From contig CAZSQA010000029.1 in the NCBI GenBank assembly GCA_964608915.1, forward strand, positions 1 to 64,000: a stretch of 64,000 nt of DNA. Reading direction: 5' to 3'. Shown one piece after another: positions 54,269 through 63,392 of this stretch; within the stretch, counting starts at the first letter, position 1; every line of letters starts with the position of its first letter. A program made the position numbers and the translations under genes. Source of the stretch: QWQI01 sp964608915 (GTDB taxonomy: Bacteria; Planctomycetota; Planctomycetia; Isosphaerales; Isosphaeraceae). The notes beneath the pieces were generated by a model. That model did no database searches, was not told where the DNA came from, and was given only the letters and a program-made list of their open reading frames with translations.

Positions 54269-55042
54269 TTATGGTTTCGGCGGTCGTGGGAAGAACGCGG
54301 ACGTACGGCGCTTGTAGTCCGCATAATCGGGGCGTCTGTCGGCGATCGTCTTTTCGAGAAGGGTGACGCCCGAGACTTTCATGAGGAGCCACGACATGGC
54401 CAGGGGGCTGGCGATCGTCCATCCGGCCGAGCCCATGGCCGAAATGCAGTAAATGCCCCACCAGACACAGAAATCCCCGAAATAATTCGGATGTCGAGTC
54501 CAGGCCCAGAGGCCATTGTCCATGACTTTGCCGGCATTTTCAGGCCTGGATTTGAAACGTGCGAGCTGAGCGTCGCCGACGGTTTCGAAGAACACACCGA
54601 CGGCCCAGATCGCGATTCCGAGTGTGTCGAAAGCCGTAAGAGGCGTCGGCGCATTTCGAATGATGGCCACTTGAATCGGCAGAGCAACGAACCAGAGAAT
54701 CACGGCCTGAAGCCAGAAGACGGTGAAAAGGCTGATCCGGACGAAATTCGGCCCATGCTTTGCACGCATGGCGGCATAGCGTTTGTCTTCGGGATGCCCC
54801 CAATTGCGGACGAGCAGAAAGATCGACAGCCGTATTCCCCACAGAGTCGTCATGGCTGCGATCAGCAGGACTCGCACCTCGGGCGATTCCACGCGAAACA
54901 TCGTCAACCAGGCGACGATCACGAAACCCGTGCCCCAGAACGGGTCGACGATGCTCGCGTCGCGTATCGTGCTCGCCACGGCCCAAAGCAGTGTCATCAC
55001 CGCGGTCAGGATCAGCAGGTTCGTGAGCAGAATCGACAGCAC
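54269..55042 (-). CDS. DUF1295 membrane protein (steroid-reductase/methyltransferase-like)
   Basis: A 257-residue membrane protein (about 6-7 helices) of DUF1295, related to isoprenylcysteine methyltransferases and steroid 5-alpha reductases. The NADPH/SAM-type C-terminal motif is visible: GLWAWTRHPNYFGDFCVWWGIY, then DRRPDYADYKRRTSAFFP. It probably reduces or modifies a lipid double bond. It starts with GTG and is the last gene of the lipid operon, 27 nt after the CNMT-type gene. Confidence 0.83.
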   Translation of the reverse strand: MLSILLTNLLILTAVMTLLWAVASTIRDASIVDPFWGTGFVIVAWLTMFRVESPEVRVLLIAAMTTLWGIRLSIFLLVRNWGHPEDKRYAAMRAKHGPNFVRISLFTVFWLQAVILWFVALPIQVAIIRNAPTPLTAFDTLGIAIWAVGVFFETVGDAQLARFKSRPENAGKVMDNGLWAWTRHPNYFGDFCVWWGIYCISAMGSAGWTIASPLAMSWLLMKVSGVTLLEKTIADRRPDYADYKRRTSAFFPRPPKP

Positions 55043-55069
55043 CAGGTCAAAGCCCTTTCGAATGGAAGG

Positions 55070-56116
55070 TCAGACGCTCGCGCGCTCCAGCAGATAGTGC
55101 GAAACGAACCACTCTTCGCCGCCTGCATATCCGAAAAGTTCGGCGACGGCGAGGAAGAAAACACGCCAACGATTCAGGGCCCTGTCCGCTTCCGCCTCGC
55201 CTGCGACCGTGGCCAGAATCGCACGCACAGCGTCTTTCCGGCGATCCAGATTGGCCAGCCAGTCTTCGGCCGTCTTCTGGTAATGCCGTCCGTTCCAGTC
55301 GAATTTTCGCACGACTTTCAGATGCCGGTCGAATTGATTCAGCAGGTCGGTCGCTGGCATGATGCCGCCCGAGAAGAAGTGTCGCCCCATCCAGTCCGAG
55401 GCGCCGTCGGTTTCGAACGGATACGTGTAATTCCTGTGGCAGAAAATGTGGACGAACGCCTTGCCCTCGGGCTTGAGCCAGCGGGCCACCTTCTCGGTGA
55501 GCTTTTCGTAATTGCGCATGTGTTCGAACATTTCGACCGAAACGACCCTGTCGTATTGGCTTGACCCGGTTTCGAAGTCGTTCATGTCCGCGGTAATGAC
55601 AGTTACGTTGGCCAAGTTTCGTCGGATTGCTTCCGACTGGATATGCAGGCGTTGCGGCGCGGAATTCGAAACCGCCGTGATTCGGCTCTTCGGATGACGC
55701 TCGGCCATCCAGAGCGTCAGCGATCCCCAGCCGCAGCCGAGTTCGAGCACCTCCTGGCCGTCCGTCAGCTCGGCATGTTCGCACGTCAGATTCAGTGCCG
55801 ATTCTTCCGCTTCGGCCAGTGTCGAGGCGGGATGGTCGTAAAAGCAACAACTGTATTTACGGCGAGGGCCCAGAACTTCCGCGAAGAACTCCGGGGGCAA
55901 TTCATAATGCTGAGCATTGGCCTTTTCCGGAACGGGAGCGATCGGGCCGGATTTCAACGAATCGACGAACGCGATTCTCCGGGCGTCGGCCATGCGGATC
56001 TCGGCTTCGGTGCGGATCAGGCGCTGCCGGCAAAGCCTGCGAATCGCGGTGCGGGTGAGAACGTCCGGCACCCAGCCGCGCTCGATGGCGTCGATTCCCA
56101 TGGAAATCAGTTTCAT
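55070..56116 (-). CDS. CFA/CNMT-type SAM methyltransferase
   Basis: A 348-residue methyltransferase of the cyclopropane-fatty-acid/coclaurine-N-methyltransferase-like superfamily. The sequence closely follows the CNMT-like pattern: YSCCFYDHPASTLAEAEESAL, VLELGCGWGSLTLWMAE (motif I), VSVEMFEHMRNYEKL, VHIFCHRNYTYPFE and DWMGRHFFSGGIMP. The key Cys, Glu and His of CFA enzymes are retained here. It probably methylates a lipid or small molecule. It starts 20 nt after the upstream CFA-like gene ends, in the same operon. Confidence 0.85.
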   Translation of the reverse strand: MKLISMGIDAIERGWVPDVLTRTAIRRLCRQRLIRTEAEIRMADARRIAFVDSLKSGPIAPVPEKANAQHYELPPEFFAEVLGPRRKYSCCFYDHPASTLAEAEESALNLTCEHAELTDGQEVLELGCGWGSLTLWMAERHPKSRITAVSNSAPQRLHIQSEAIRRNLANVTVITADMNDFETGSSQYDRVVSVEMFEHMRNYEKLTEKVARWLKPEGKAFVHIFCHRNYTYPFETDGASDWMGRHFFSGGIMPATDLLNQFDRHLKVVRKFDWNGRHYQKTAEDWLANLDRRKDAVRAILATVAGEAEADRALNRWRVFFLAVAELFGYAGGEEWFVSHYLLERASV

Positions 56117-56136
56117 TTGCGATACCTCGAGGTTCT

Positions 56137-57492
56137 TTATGGCGCGCTTCGAACGCCGCCCGCGTGACTATCGGTTTTTCCGTGTCGCGTTTCGAAACCG
56201 GCGCGATCGCCCCGATCGTTCTCGAATGCGGCCAGACCGGCGATACGGATTGGGTCGCGTCGGCACAAGGGCTTGTCGAACTGGGCCTGAACGACGCCGA
56301 TGTAGCGTTCTTCGAAGCCGGCCTCGCAGTAGCAGAGATAATAGTCCCAAAGACGGAGGAAGGCCTCGTCGTAGCCGAGGTCACGAATGTCGTCGAGACG
56401 ATCGTGAAATGCTCTGCGCCATTGTCTGAGCGTTTCGGCATAGTGCGGCGCGAAATCCTCGAGATACGTCAGGCGGAGATCGCTCGACCGTCCGACGGAT
56501 TCGAGCATGGCGGCGTTGCTCGGCAGGCAGCCACCTGGAAAAATGAAACGTTGAATGAAATCGACGGAATTCAGATATTGTGCGTATCCACGCTCGGGCA
56601 TCACGATCGCCTGAATGACCATCGATCCGTCGGGCTTCAAGAGTTCTCCGCACTTGCGGAAATAATCATCGAGATAGCGATGCCCGACGGCCTCGATCAT
56701 TTCGATCGAAACGAGTTTGTCGAACTGGCCGGTCAGGTCGCGGTAATCGCTTTGCAGCAGCGAAATCCTGTCGTTCAGGCCGGCCTGATCGATTCGTTCC
56801 CTGGCGACGGCGGCCTGCTCTCCGGAAATGGTCGTCGTCGTGACCCGGCAACCGTAATTCGAAGCCGCGTGAAGCGCGAACCCGCCCCAGCCTGTGCCGA
56901 TTTCGATCAGCGAATCGGATGAATTCAATTCCAGCTTCCGACAGATCCGATCGAACTTTTCGAACGATGCATCGGCCATCGTGGAACGGCTCGTACGGAA
57001 AATCCCGCTGGAATAGGCGAGCGTTTCGTCGAGCCAGAGCGAGAAAAAGTCGTTGCCCAGATCGTAATGGGCCGCGATGTTCGAACGGCTGCCCGACTTC
57101 GTATTGGTATGTGCCCAGTGATAGAATTTGTGCATCGATTTGACGACACGTGAAATGCCGGAATCGAGGCGTGTGGTCGATTTGCGATTGCGGAGGAAAA
57201 TACGGAAAAAGGCGGTCAGGTCGTCGCAATCCCAGTCGCCCTGAACGTACGACTCCGCGACGGCAAGCGTGCCCCCGAGTACGGCCTTACGGAAAAAATC
57301 GGGACGTCGCACGCGGATCGTAGCCTGAATGCTGTCCGGCTCACCGAAGGCTTTCGTCGTGCCGGCATCATGCAGGCGAATCTGGCCACGTTGCATGCCG
57401 CCCAGTTTTTTCTCGAGCAGTCGGCGGAAAAAGCGGTCCATCATCGCCGGGGCTTTTTCCATACCTTCCCCGGTGGAAATTCCCTCAGTCAT
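56137..57492 (-). CDS. cfa: CFA-synthase-like SAM methyltransferase with altered bicarbonate site
   Basis: A 451-residue protein of the cyclopropane-fatty-acyl-phospholipid synthase family, which transfers a methyl or methylene group to a lipid double bond. It has IAAHYDLGNDFFSLWLD, motif I LIEIGTGWGGFALHAA, DYRDLTGQFDKLVSIEMIEAVG and FIQRFIFPGGCLPS. Compared with the E. coli enzyme, the bicarbonate-site Cys139 is Ser162 (YSS), His266 is Gln294, and Glu239 is kept (Glu267). It may methylate rather than cyclopropanate. AAGGAG precedes 57492; the start overlaps the DUF1365 stop (ATGA). Confidence 0.85.
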   Translation of the reverse strand: MTEGISTGEGMEKAPAMMDRFFRRLLEKKLGGMQRGQIRLHDAGTTKAFGEPDSIQATIRVRRPDFFRKAVLGGTLAVAESYVQGDWDCDDLTAFFRIFLRNRKSTTRLDSGISRVVKSMHKFYHWAHTNTKSGSRSNIAAHYDLGNDFFSLWLDETLAYSSGIFRTSRSTMADASFEKFDRICRKLELNSSDSLIEIGTGWGGFALHAASNYGCRVTTTTISGEQAAVARERIDQAGLNDRISLLQSDYRDLTGQFDKLVSIEMIEAVGHRYLDDYFRKCGELLKPDGSMVIQAIVMPERGYAQYLNSVDFIQRFIFPGGCLPSNAAMLESVGRSSDLRLTYLEDFAPHYAETLRQWRRAFHDRLDDIRDLGYDEAFLRLWDYYLCYCEAGFEERYIGVVQAQFDKPLCRRDPIRIAGLAAFENDRGDRAGFETRHGKTDSHAGGVRSAP

Positions 57493-58346
57493 CGTTCGAC
57501 TTTCTCCTTCGATTCCTGATTCCGCGAATCGATCGACGGGTTCGATTTCAGCCCCCCGGGCGACACACCAGCAGCAGCCAGACGGGCAGGGTGAGGCACG
57601 AAGGGCACTTTCTTCAGCCACAACCGCAATGCCTGCCAGTAGATGGCCAGAATGACCCGAAGCGTAATCAACGGATAGAGTGCAAGAACGACTGCCAGGT
57701 TACGTCCCGAGATCGGCCTGCGACTGAGGCTCATGGCGGCTTCGAATGCCGGCGACCCGGAATCCGAGCCATCAGCGTAGTTCGCGATATGGACCGTCAG
57801 GCGATCCGAGGGTTCCGAGAGCCGGAACCTGTATTCGTATTTCATTCCCATAAAGGGAGAGACGTGGAAGTCCTTGGCCATGCTGGCTGTGACGTCACCG
57901 CCAGATCGCTGGCTTGCATCCAGCAAGTAACAGTGGCGCTCGCCCCACGGGGTGTTGTGCACTTCGACAACGACGTATTTCAGGCATTCGTCTCGATCGA
58001 AGCAATAAAACAGGCTGATCGGGTTCATGACGATTCCGAAATAACGAAAATGCGTCAAAAGTCGGATCGGACCTTCGAAACGATCGCCGGTGCGTCGCTC
58101 GATCAGGTCCCGTACGGAGTCGGCCAGGGATCGATCGGCGGGGCCGAAATGATCCGTGCGACGAAACCAGGCCACATTGGGGCCCGAGGAGGACCAGAGC
58201 CAATGGCGGCGGAACAGGTCAGGCAGCTCGTCAAGATCTACGTACATCTGAAAAATGCGGTAGCGAAACGCGTGATCGGCATGCTCATGCCGGCGATGGG
58301 CGACCGTGCCTTCATAAATGGCGCTTCGAAGTGAAGGGGCGTTCAA
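57489..58346 (-). CDS. DUF1365 protein
   Basis: A 285-residue DUF1365 protein. It has AIYEGTVAHRRHEHADHAFRYRIFQMYVDLDELP at the start, LLTHFRYFGIVMNPISLFYCFD in the middle, VVEVHNTPWGERHCYLL, and a hydrophobic stretch near 223-245. This family almost always travels with a flavin amine oxidase and a CFA synthase. Its exact role is unknown. Start is TTG at 58346, overlapping the upstream stop (TTGA); its own stop overlaps the cfa start. Confidence 0.84.
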   Translation of the reverse strand: MNAPSLRSAIYEGTVAHRRHEHADHAFRYRIFQMYVDLDELPDLFRRHWLWSSSGPNVAWFRRTDHFGPADRSLADSVRDLIERRTGDRFEGPIRLLTHFRYFGIVMNPISLFYCFDRDECLKYVVVEVHNTPWGERHCYLLDASQRSGGDVTASMAKDFHVSPFMGMKYEYRFRLSEPSDRLTVHIANYADGSDSGSPAFEAAMSLSRRPISGRNLAVVLALYPLITLRVILAIYWQALRLWLKKVPFVPHPARLAAAGVSPGGLKSNPSIDSRNQESKEKVER

Positions 58347-59635
58347 GCTGAGGCTCCGGACTCTGCCGGTTCGACCCGGGCGGATTCGGATATCTGCGAC
58401 CGCAACTGGCGTACGACACGCTGGGCGCTGACGACGCCGTCTTCGTGAAAACCGTTACGCCAATAGGCTCCGCAGAAGGAAGTGCGGTTGGGCCCGATCA
58501 ATTCATTGTGCCGTGCCTGAGCGGCGGCCCTGTCCGACGTGAAGATCGGGTGATGATAGACGAAGCGTTCGATCACCTTTGCCGGATCGATCCGCTTTTC
58601 GTCGTTGAGCGTGACGCAGAAGGTGGTTTCCGAGTCGAGCCCCTGGAGAATGTTCATGTCATATGTGACGCTGGCAGGCGCGGCCGGGTCACCGGTGACG
58701 CGGTAATTCCAGCTCGCCCAGGCCTTGCGGCGCACGGGCAACAGGGATTCGTCGGTGTGCAGTACGGCGATGTTGCGGGAATAGGGAAACCTGGTGAGTA
58801 GCTCTCGTTCGACAGGTCTGGCGTCGTCTCCGAGAATGCTCAGGGCCTGATCGCTGTGGCAGGCGAAGATCACGTGATCGAAATTCTCGGGAGCCCCGCC
58901 ACGGGGCACGATCTCCACATGATCAGGAAAACGTCTGACAGATTCGATAAGAGCGTTCGTACGTATTCGGTCGCGGAATCCGCGGGTCATCACGTCGACA
59001 TAATTTCGCGAACCGCCCTGAATGACACGCCACTGTGGCCTGTTCCGCAAGTCGAGCAGTCCATGATTTTTGTAGAATTCGGCGATGAAACGAATCGGGA
59101 ATTCGCCGAAAGTGCCAGTCGGGCAAGACCAGATGGCAGCCCCCATGGGGAGCAGGTAGAGATCTCGAAACGGTCGGGAAAACCGGTTCGCGTCGAGAAA
59201 TTCATTCACCGTCGTACCGTCGTCGGGAGCCTCTGCGACCTCACGGGCGAGGCTGTTGAAGCGGACGATATCCCAAAGCAGCTTATGAAACCGGGGCCGG
59301 AACAGGTTGGATCTTTGAGCGAAAAGGGTATCGGGCGAGTGGCCGTTGTATTCGAGTCCGGATGCTTCGTCGTGCACGCTGAAGCTCATGATCGTCGGTT
59401 TCGAAACGACTCCGAGCGTTTCGAGCAGGTCGATGAAATTCGGGTATGTCCGGTCGTTGTAAACGATGAATCCCGTATCGATCGACCAGGTGCGGCCCTG
59501 ATGAGTCACATCGACAGTGTGGGTGTGGCCACCGATCCGGGTGTCCGCCTCGAAAAGCGTCATCGAACATTCGCTCCGTAAAGCGTAAGTCGCATAGAGG
59601 CCTGAGATTCCGGAACCGATGACAGCGATTTTCAT
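58343..59635 (-). CDS. FAD-dependent amine-oxidase-like protein
   Basis: A 430-residue flavoprotein of the NAD(P)/FAD-dependent amine oxidase superfamily. The dinucleotide site is MKIAVIGSGISGLYATYAL, then LFEADTRIGGHTHTV. TGFIVYNDRTYPNF and the terminal FCGAYWRNGFHEDG are typical of the group linked to DUF1365 and CFA genes. It probably oxidises an acyl chain. It is the first gene of the operon; ATG 59635 is preferred over a longer frame to 59710. It is divergent from the desaturase gene (264 bp). Confidence 0.84.
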   Translation of the reverse strand: MKIAVIGSGISGLYATYALRSECSMTLFEADTRIGGHTHTVDVTHQGRTWSIDTGFIVYNDRTYPNFIDLLETLGVVSKPTIMSFSVHDEASGLEYNGHSPDTLFAQRSNLFRPRFHKLLWDIVRFNSLAREVAEAPDDGTTVNEFLDANRFSRPFRDLYLLPMGAAIWSCPTGTFGEFPIRFIAEFYKNHGLLDLRNRPQWRVIQGGSRNYVDVMTRGFRDRIRTNALIESVRRFPDHVEIVPRGGAPENFDHVIFACHSDQALSILGDDARPVERELLTRFPYSRNIAVLHTDESLLPVRRKAWASWNYRVTGDPAAPASVTYDMNILQGLDSETTFCVTLNDEKRIDPAKVIERFVYHHPIFTSDRAAAQARHNELIGPNRTSFCGAYWRNGFHEDGVVSAQRVVRQLRSQISESARVEPAESGASA

Positions 59636-59898
59636 GCGGAGTGGCCATAGTCCGATAGGGCTTGAAATCGTCAGCCATGCCACGTGTCGCAAGTTGACGC
59701 TTATTATCATAGGTAATGCCCGGATTGCCGTTCGGCAAGGTGCGGATGGCGGGAAATGGCGGGAATCGACAAATTTGCGGGCTGGTTCTGGACGATTTCG
59801 GAATTCCTGATATTAAGAAAATGAGCGAGATCTCGTGGACCTGAAGTCATATTCGAGATGTCGAGAATGGTTCGCCCGTGAACGGACAGGGTTACTGC

Positions 59899-60837
59899 AT
59901 GCCTGCGAAAACATCGATCGTCACACCGGTTGCCCTTTTGACTGAAACCGAGCCGGAGCTGGCATCCGAATCGACCGTCCGGCCATCGGGTCGGGATGAC
60001 GAGAGCCTCGATCTGGTACGTCTCGTCTCATTGATCTTCATGCACCTGGGATGCCTCGGCGTGTTCTGGGTGGGCTGGAGCTGGACGGCTGTCGCAGTCG
60101 CATTCGTTTTCTATGTCGCTCGGGCGTTCGGGCTTACGGCTTTTTACCACCGGTATTTCGCACACCGGTCGTTTAAGACGAGCCGATGGTTTCAGTTCGC
60201 GGGTGCCACACTTGGCTGCCTGGCTCTGCAGAAAGGCCCACTCTGGTGGGCGGCGCATCATCGACAACATCATAAAAGCAGCGATCACGACGGTGATGTC
60301 CATTCGCCGCATGTGGACGGCGTTCTCTGGGCCCACATGGGCTGGTTTCTCTCGCCGAAGAACAATCGTCTTCGGGCCGACCTGGTGCGTGACTGGCTCA
60401 AGTTTCCGGAACTGAAGTGGCTGGACAGGCTCGCACCCCTCGTCGCCGTGGCGTTCGGCCTCAGTCTTTATGCGGCAGGCGAAGCTCTCAAGGTTTACGC
60501 TCCGGGGCTGGGCACCAATGGAGCCCAGCTATTCGTCTGGGTCTTCTTCGTCAGCACAGTGGCGCTTTATCACGCGACATACTGCGTGAATTCGCTGGCA
60601 CACCTGAGAGGCTCGCGACGATACGAAACCTCTGACAGCAGCCGGAACAATCTTTTCGTGGCGATCATAACGCTGGGTGAAGGCTGGCATAACAATCACC
60701 ATCATTATCCTTCGTCCGCGCGTCAGGGTTTCTTCTGGTGGGAGATCGACGCCACCTACTACACGCTTTATCTGCTCAGTAAATGCGGGATCGTCTGGGG
60801 AATCCGGCCCGTGCCGCGACACGTTCTCGAAGGTTGA
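59899..60837 (+). CDS. Acyl-CoA/acyl-lipid desaturase
   Basis: A 312-residue membrane desaturase of the delta-9 acyl type. The three histidine boxes are HRYFAH, HRQHH and HNNHH (in GEGWHNNHHHYPSSARQG), which coordinate two irons. Four membrane segments lie around them. A polar N-terminus (1-35) precedes the first helix. It would insert a double bond into fatty acyl chains, providing the substrate for the divergent CFA-like operon. ATG 59899 is chosen; an in-frame GTG lies at 59878. Confidence 0.9.
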   Translation: MPAKTSIVTPVALLTETEPELASESTVRPSGRDDESLDLVRLVSLIFMHLGCLGVFWVGWSWTAVAVAFVFYVARAFGLTAFYHRYFAHRSFKTSRWFQFAGATLGCLALQKGPLWWAAHHRQHHKSSDHDGDVHSPHVDGVLWAHMGWFLSPKNNRLRADLVRDWLKFPELKWLDRLAPLVAVAFGLSLYAAGEALKVYAPGLGTNGAQLFVWVFFVSTVALYHATYCVNSLAHLRGSRRYETSDSSRNNLFVAIITLGEGWHNNHHHYPSSARQGFFWWEIDATYYTLYLLSKCGIVWGIRPVPRHVLEG

Positions 60838-61112
60838 AGATGCGAGGATTCGCTGAGAAATCGTGAGAACTCAGACATGCAATACGGCATGGTTGCATGA
60901 TACATGAGACGTGCCGCCTACTTTCTCGAATGGATGTCGTTCTTTTGGTCGAATGCCGAATCCGCAGAAATATCCACGAAAATTGCTGAACCGGTTCGGG
61001 GATTCGTCTTGGCGATTCGTGCATAGTTTATAAAATGAGAGAACGCGTAGGGACCGGAGTTGGAGTGCGCCCACCTCCCGGTTCGTCCTAAGACTTTTGT
61101 GCGGATACCCAT

Positions 61113-63338
61113 ATGTCTCGTCGAAGCTCCATAGCCGGGTTATCGGTCAGCGGCCTTTTCGACCGAATCCAGCGCGACGTACTGAAAATGGGAGATACCC
61201 TGGCGATCGGTCGTGCGATCGGAATGCACCGTGCAGAGCTCTTGTCAGACCGCTGGACCGAGCTGCTTTCCGCGGTTTCGATCGAGCTGGGGATGCGAGC
61301 GAGCCAGGGCGAAGGCGTTCTGGACGAGGCCGCGGAATGGGCGATGCCGGAAATGCCCGTCGTGTTGAGCATGGGTGAGGGCAATGATCGCAAGTATGTC
61401 ATCATTCATGACCGGCAGGGGGGGCGCATTCTTGTCACTCTCGGGGCAGATCCTCATCAGAGCGACTGGATCGGCCGACGCGAGCTTGAAAATCGCATCG
61501 GTCTGAAGAGGGACCAGCGTACGCAATGGATGGCGATCGCGACGGCGACTCCCGCGGTTCGGGTCGACCCTGCCGACACCGGGCCCTCGCTCATATTGCC
61601 TTCGCTCGGTACTTCGCCGCCTGCGGGTGGCGGTCACGGCGATGGACACGGGCACGCGCATGGGAGCATTCCGCCGACCCGGCGGTTGCTTCAGATCCTC
61701 AGGCCTGAAATGACCGACATCAGAGCGATCGCGGTTTACGCTCTGGCGACGAGCATTCTGGGCCTGGCCACTCCGCTCGCGGTCGAGGCACTTGTGGCTT
61801 CCGTCGGGTTCCGGATGTTATTGCAGCAAGTCGTCGTACTTTCTGTGGTTCTGTTCGCGTTCCTGGCGCTGGCGGCGGCGTTTTTCACGATTCAGAAGTA
61901 TGTGGTCGAGGTGATTCAGCGGCGGATATTCGTGCGTGTCGTGGCGGATCTCGCTTACCGCCTGCCGAGAGCGAAGCTGAGCGCGTTCGATACCCAGAAC
62001 GGGCCGGAACTTGTGAACCGGTTCTTCGACGTGATGACGATCCAGAAAACCTTGTCCGGATTGTTGACGGACGGCATTTATCTGCTGATCACGACGACGA
62101 TCGGTCTTTCGGTCATGGGCTTCTATCACCCGTACCTGCTGGGTTTCGACATCGTCCTGCTGGCCTCGATCGCTTTCGTCATTGTGGTCATGGGGCGTGG
62201 CGGCGTTCGAACGGCGATCAACGAAAGTATCGCCAAATACGAAATGGCGGCCTGGCTGGAGGAACTCGCCAGGCTTCCTCGTACGATGAAACATTATGGC
62301 GGGACGGAGCTTGCGATCGAACGGGCGGACGCTCTGGCCAGGAATTATCTCGATGCGCGGCGATCTCACTTCCGAATCGTTTACCGGCAGGTCCTGTTCA
62401 CGGTGAGCCTGCAGGTTCTGGCGAGCACGGCGCTCCTGGGTTTGGGGGGCTGGCTCGTGATTGACGGTCAGTTGACACTGGGCCAGCTTGTGGCCAGTGA
62501 ATTGATCGTTGCGCTGGTTGTCGGTTCGTTCGCCAAGATGGGTAAGCACATCGAAGACTTTTACGATCTGGTGGCCGCGGCCGACAAGATCGGTCACATG
62601 ATCGATTTGCCCGTGGAGCCCGGGACCGGGGAACCCGTTCCGGTCCTTCCGGACCCTGCGACGGTCGAAATTCGTGGACTGACGGTGAAGGATGCGCATG
62701 GCCACACGAATCTCGGACCGGTCGAACTGAAGCTCCAGCCGGGCGAGAAGGTCGGTCTGGCGGGCGTCTGCGGCAGTGGCAAGTCAACGCTTCTGGACGT
62801 TTTAGGCGGGGTTCGCGAATATTCGGGGGGAAGCGTTCGCTACGACGGTCTTGAACTGAAGGACGTTTTGCCGGAGAGTTACAGGAGGCAGGTCTCGTAT
62901 GTCTCCGCCGAACCGGCGATCTTCGGGACGCTTCTGGACAATATTCGGGTCGGCCGGGAAGGCATGAGCTTGCGGGAGGTGCGATGGGCTCTGACTGTCG
63001 TCGGGCTGGAGCACAAGTTCGCCAAGACCGAACATGGCCTTTATGCGGACATCGGTCTGGCGGGGCAGGGGCTTTCGCTCGGCGAGGCCGCTCGGCTCGC
63101 GATCGCCCGGGCGATCGTGTCCCAGCCGAGGCTGCTGTTGATCGACGGCGAGCTGGATCTGCTGGATTCCCAGTCTCGGGAAAGGGTCCTCGACGTTTTG
63201 CTCGATCCTACGGCTTCGTGGACCTTGGTTCTCGCGACCCAGGCGCCTGAGATTCTGGCGAAAATGGATCGGGTCGTGACTTTGAAGGGCAAGTCGCATG
63301 AGACACATTCCCATGCTCTGACGCACGAAGCCCACTGA
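61113..63338 (+). CDS. Type I secretion ABC-type protein with degenerate ATPase
   Basis: A 741-residue ABC half-transporter. A soluble N-terminal region (about 1-150) resembles the inactive C39-like domain of RTX-type exporters. A His/Gly-rich stretch (172-185), a six-helix membrane domain (about 205-470) and an ATPase follow. Walker A is intact (GVCGSGKST near 551-559). The signature is LSLGEAARL, Walker B is LLLIDGEL with Gly in place of the catalytic Glu, and the H-loop His is replaced (LATQAPE). It may bind but not efficiently hydrolyse ATP. It is upstream of, and probably works with, the HlyD-type gene. Confidence 0.82.
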   Translation: MSRRSSIAGLSVSGLFDRIQRDVLKMGDTLAIGRAIGMHRAELLSDRWTELLSAVSIELGMRASQGEGVLDEAAEWAMPEMPVVLSMGEGNDRKYVIIHDRQGGRILVTLGADPHQSDWIGRRELENRIGLKRDQRTQWMAIATATPAVRVDPADTGPSLILPSLGTSPPAGGGHGDGHGHAHGSIPPTRRLLQILRPEMTDIRAIAVYALATSILGLATPLAVEALVASVGFRMLLQQVVVLSVVLFAFLALAAAFFTIQKYVVEVIQRRIFVRVVADLAYRLPRAKLSAFDTQNGPELVNRFFDVMTIQKTLSGLLTDGIYLLITTTIGLSVMGFYHPYLLGFDIVLLASIAFVIVVMGRGGVRTAINESIAKYEMAAWLEELARLPRTMKHYGGTELAIERADALARNYLDARRSHFRIVYRQVLFTVSLQVLASTALLGLGGWLVIDGQLTLGQLVASELIVALVVGSFAKMGKHIEDFYDLVAAADKIGHMIDLPVEPGTGEPVPVLPDPATVEIRGLTVKDAHGHTNLGPVELKLQPGEKVGLAGVCGSGKSTLLDVLGGVREYSGGSVRYDGLELKDVLPESYRRQVSYVSAEPAIFGTLLDNIRVGREGMSLREVRWALTVVGLEHKFAKTEHGLYADIGLAGQGLSLGEAARLAIARAIVSQPRLLLIDGELDLLDSQSRERVLDVLLDPTASWTLVLATQAPEILAKMDRVVTLKGKSHETHSHALTHEAH

Positions 63339-63392
63339 TTGTCGAAATTCGGACCGATCGGAAGAAGACTGAAGAAGACCGGGAGCGAATCG

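Noticed and set aside
54080..55564. A 494-codon open frame on the + strand
   Set aside because: Antisense to DUF1295 and the CNMT-type gene.
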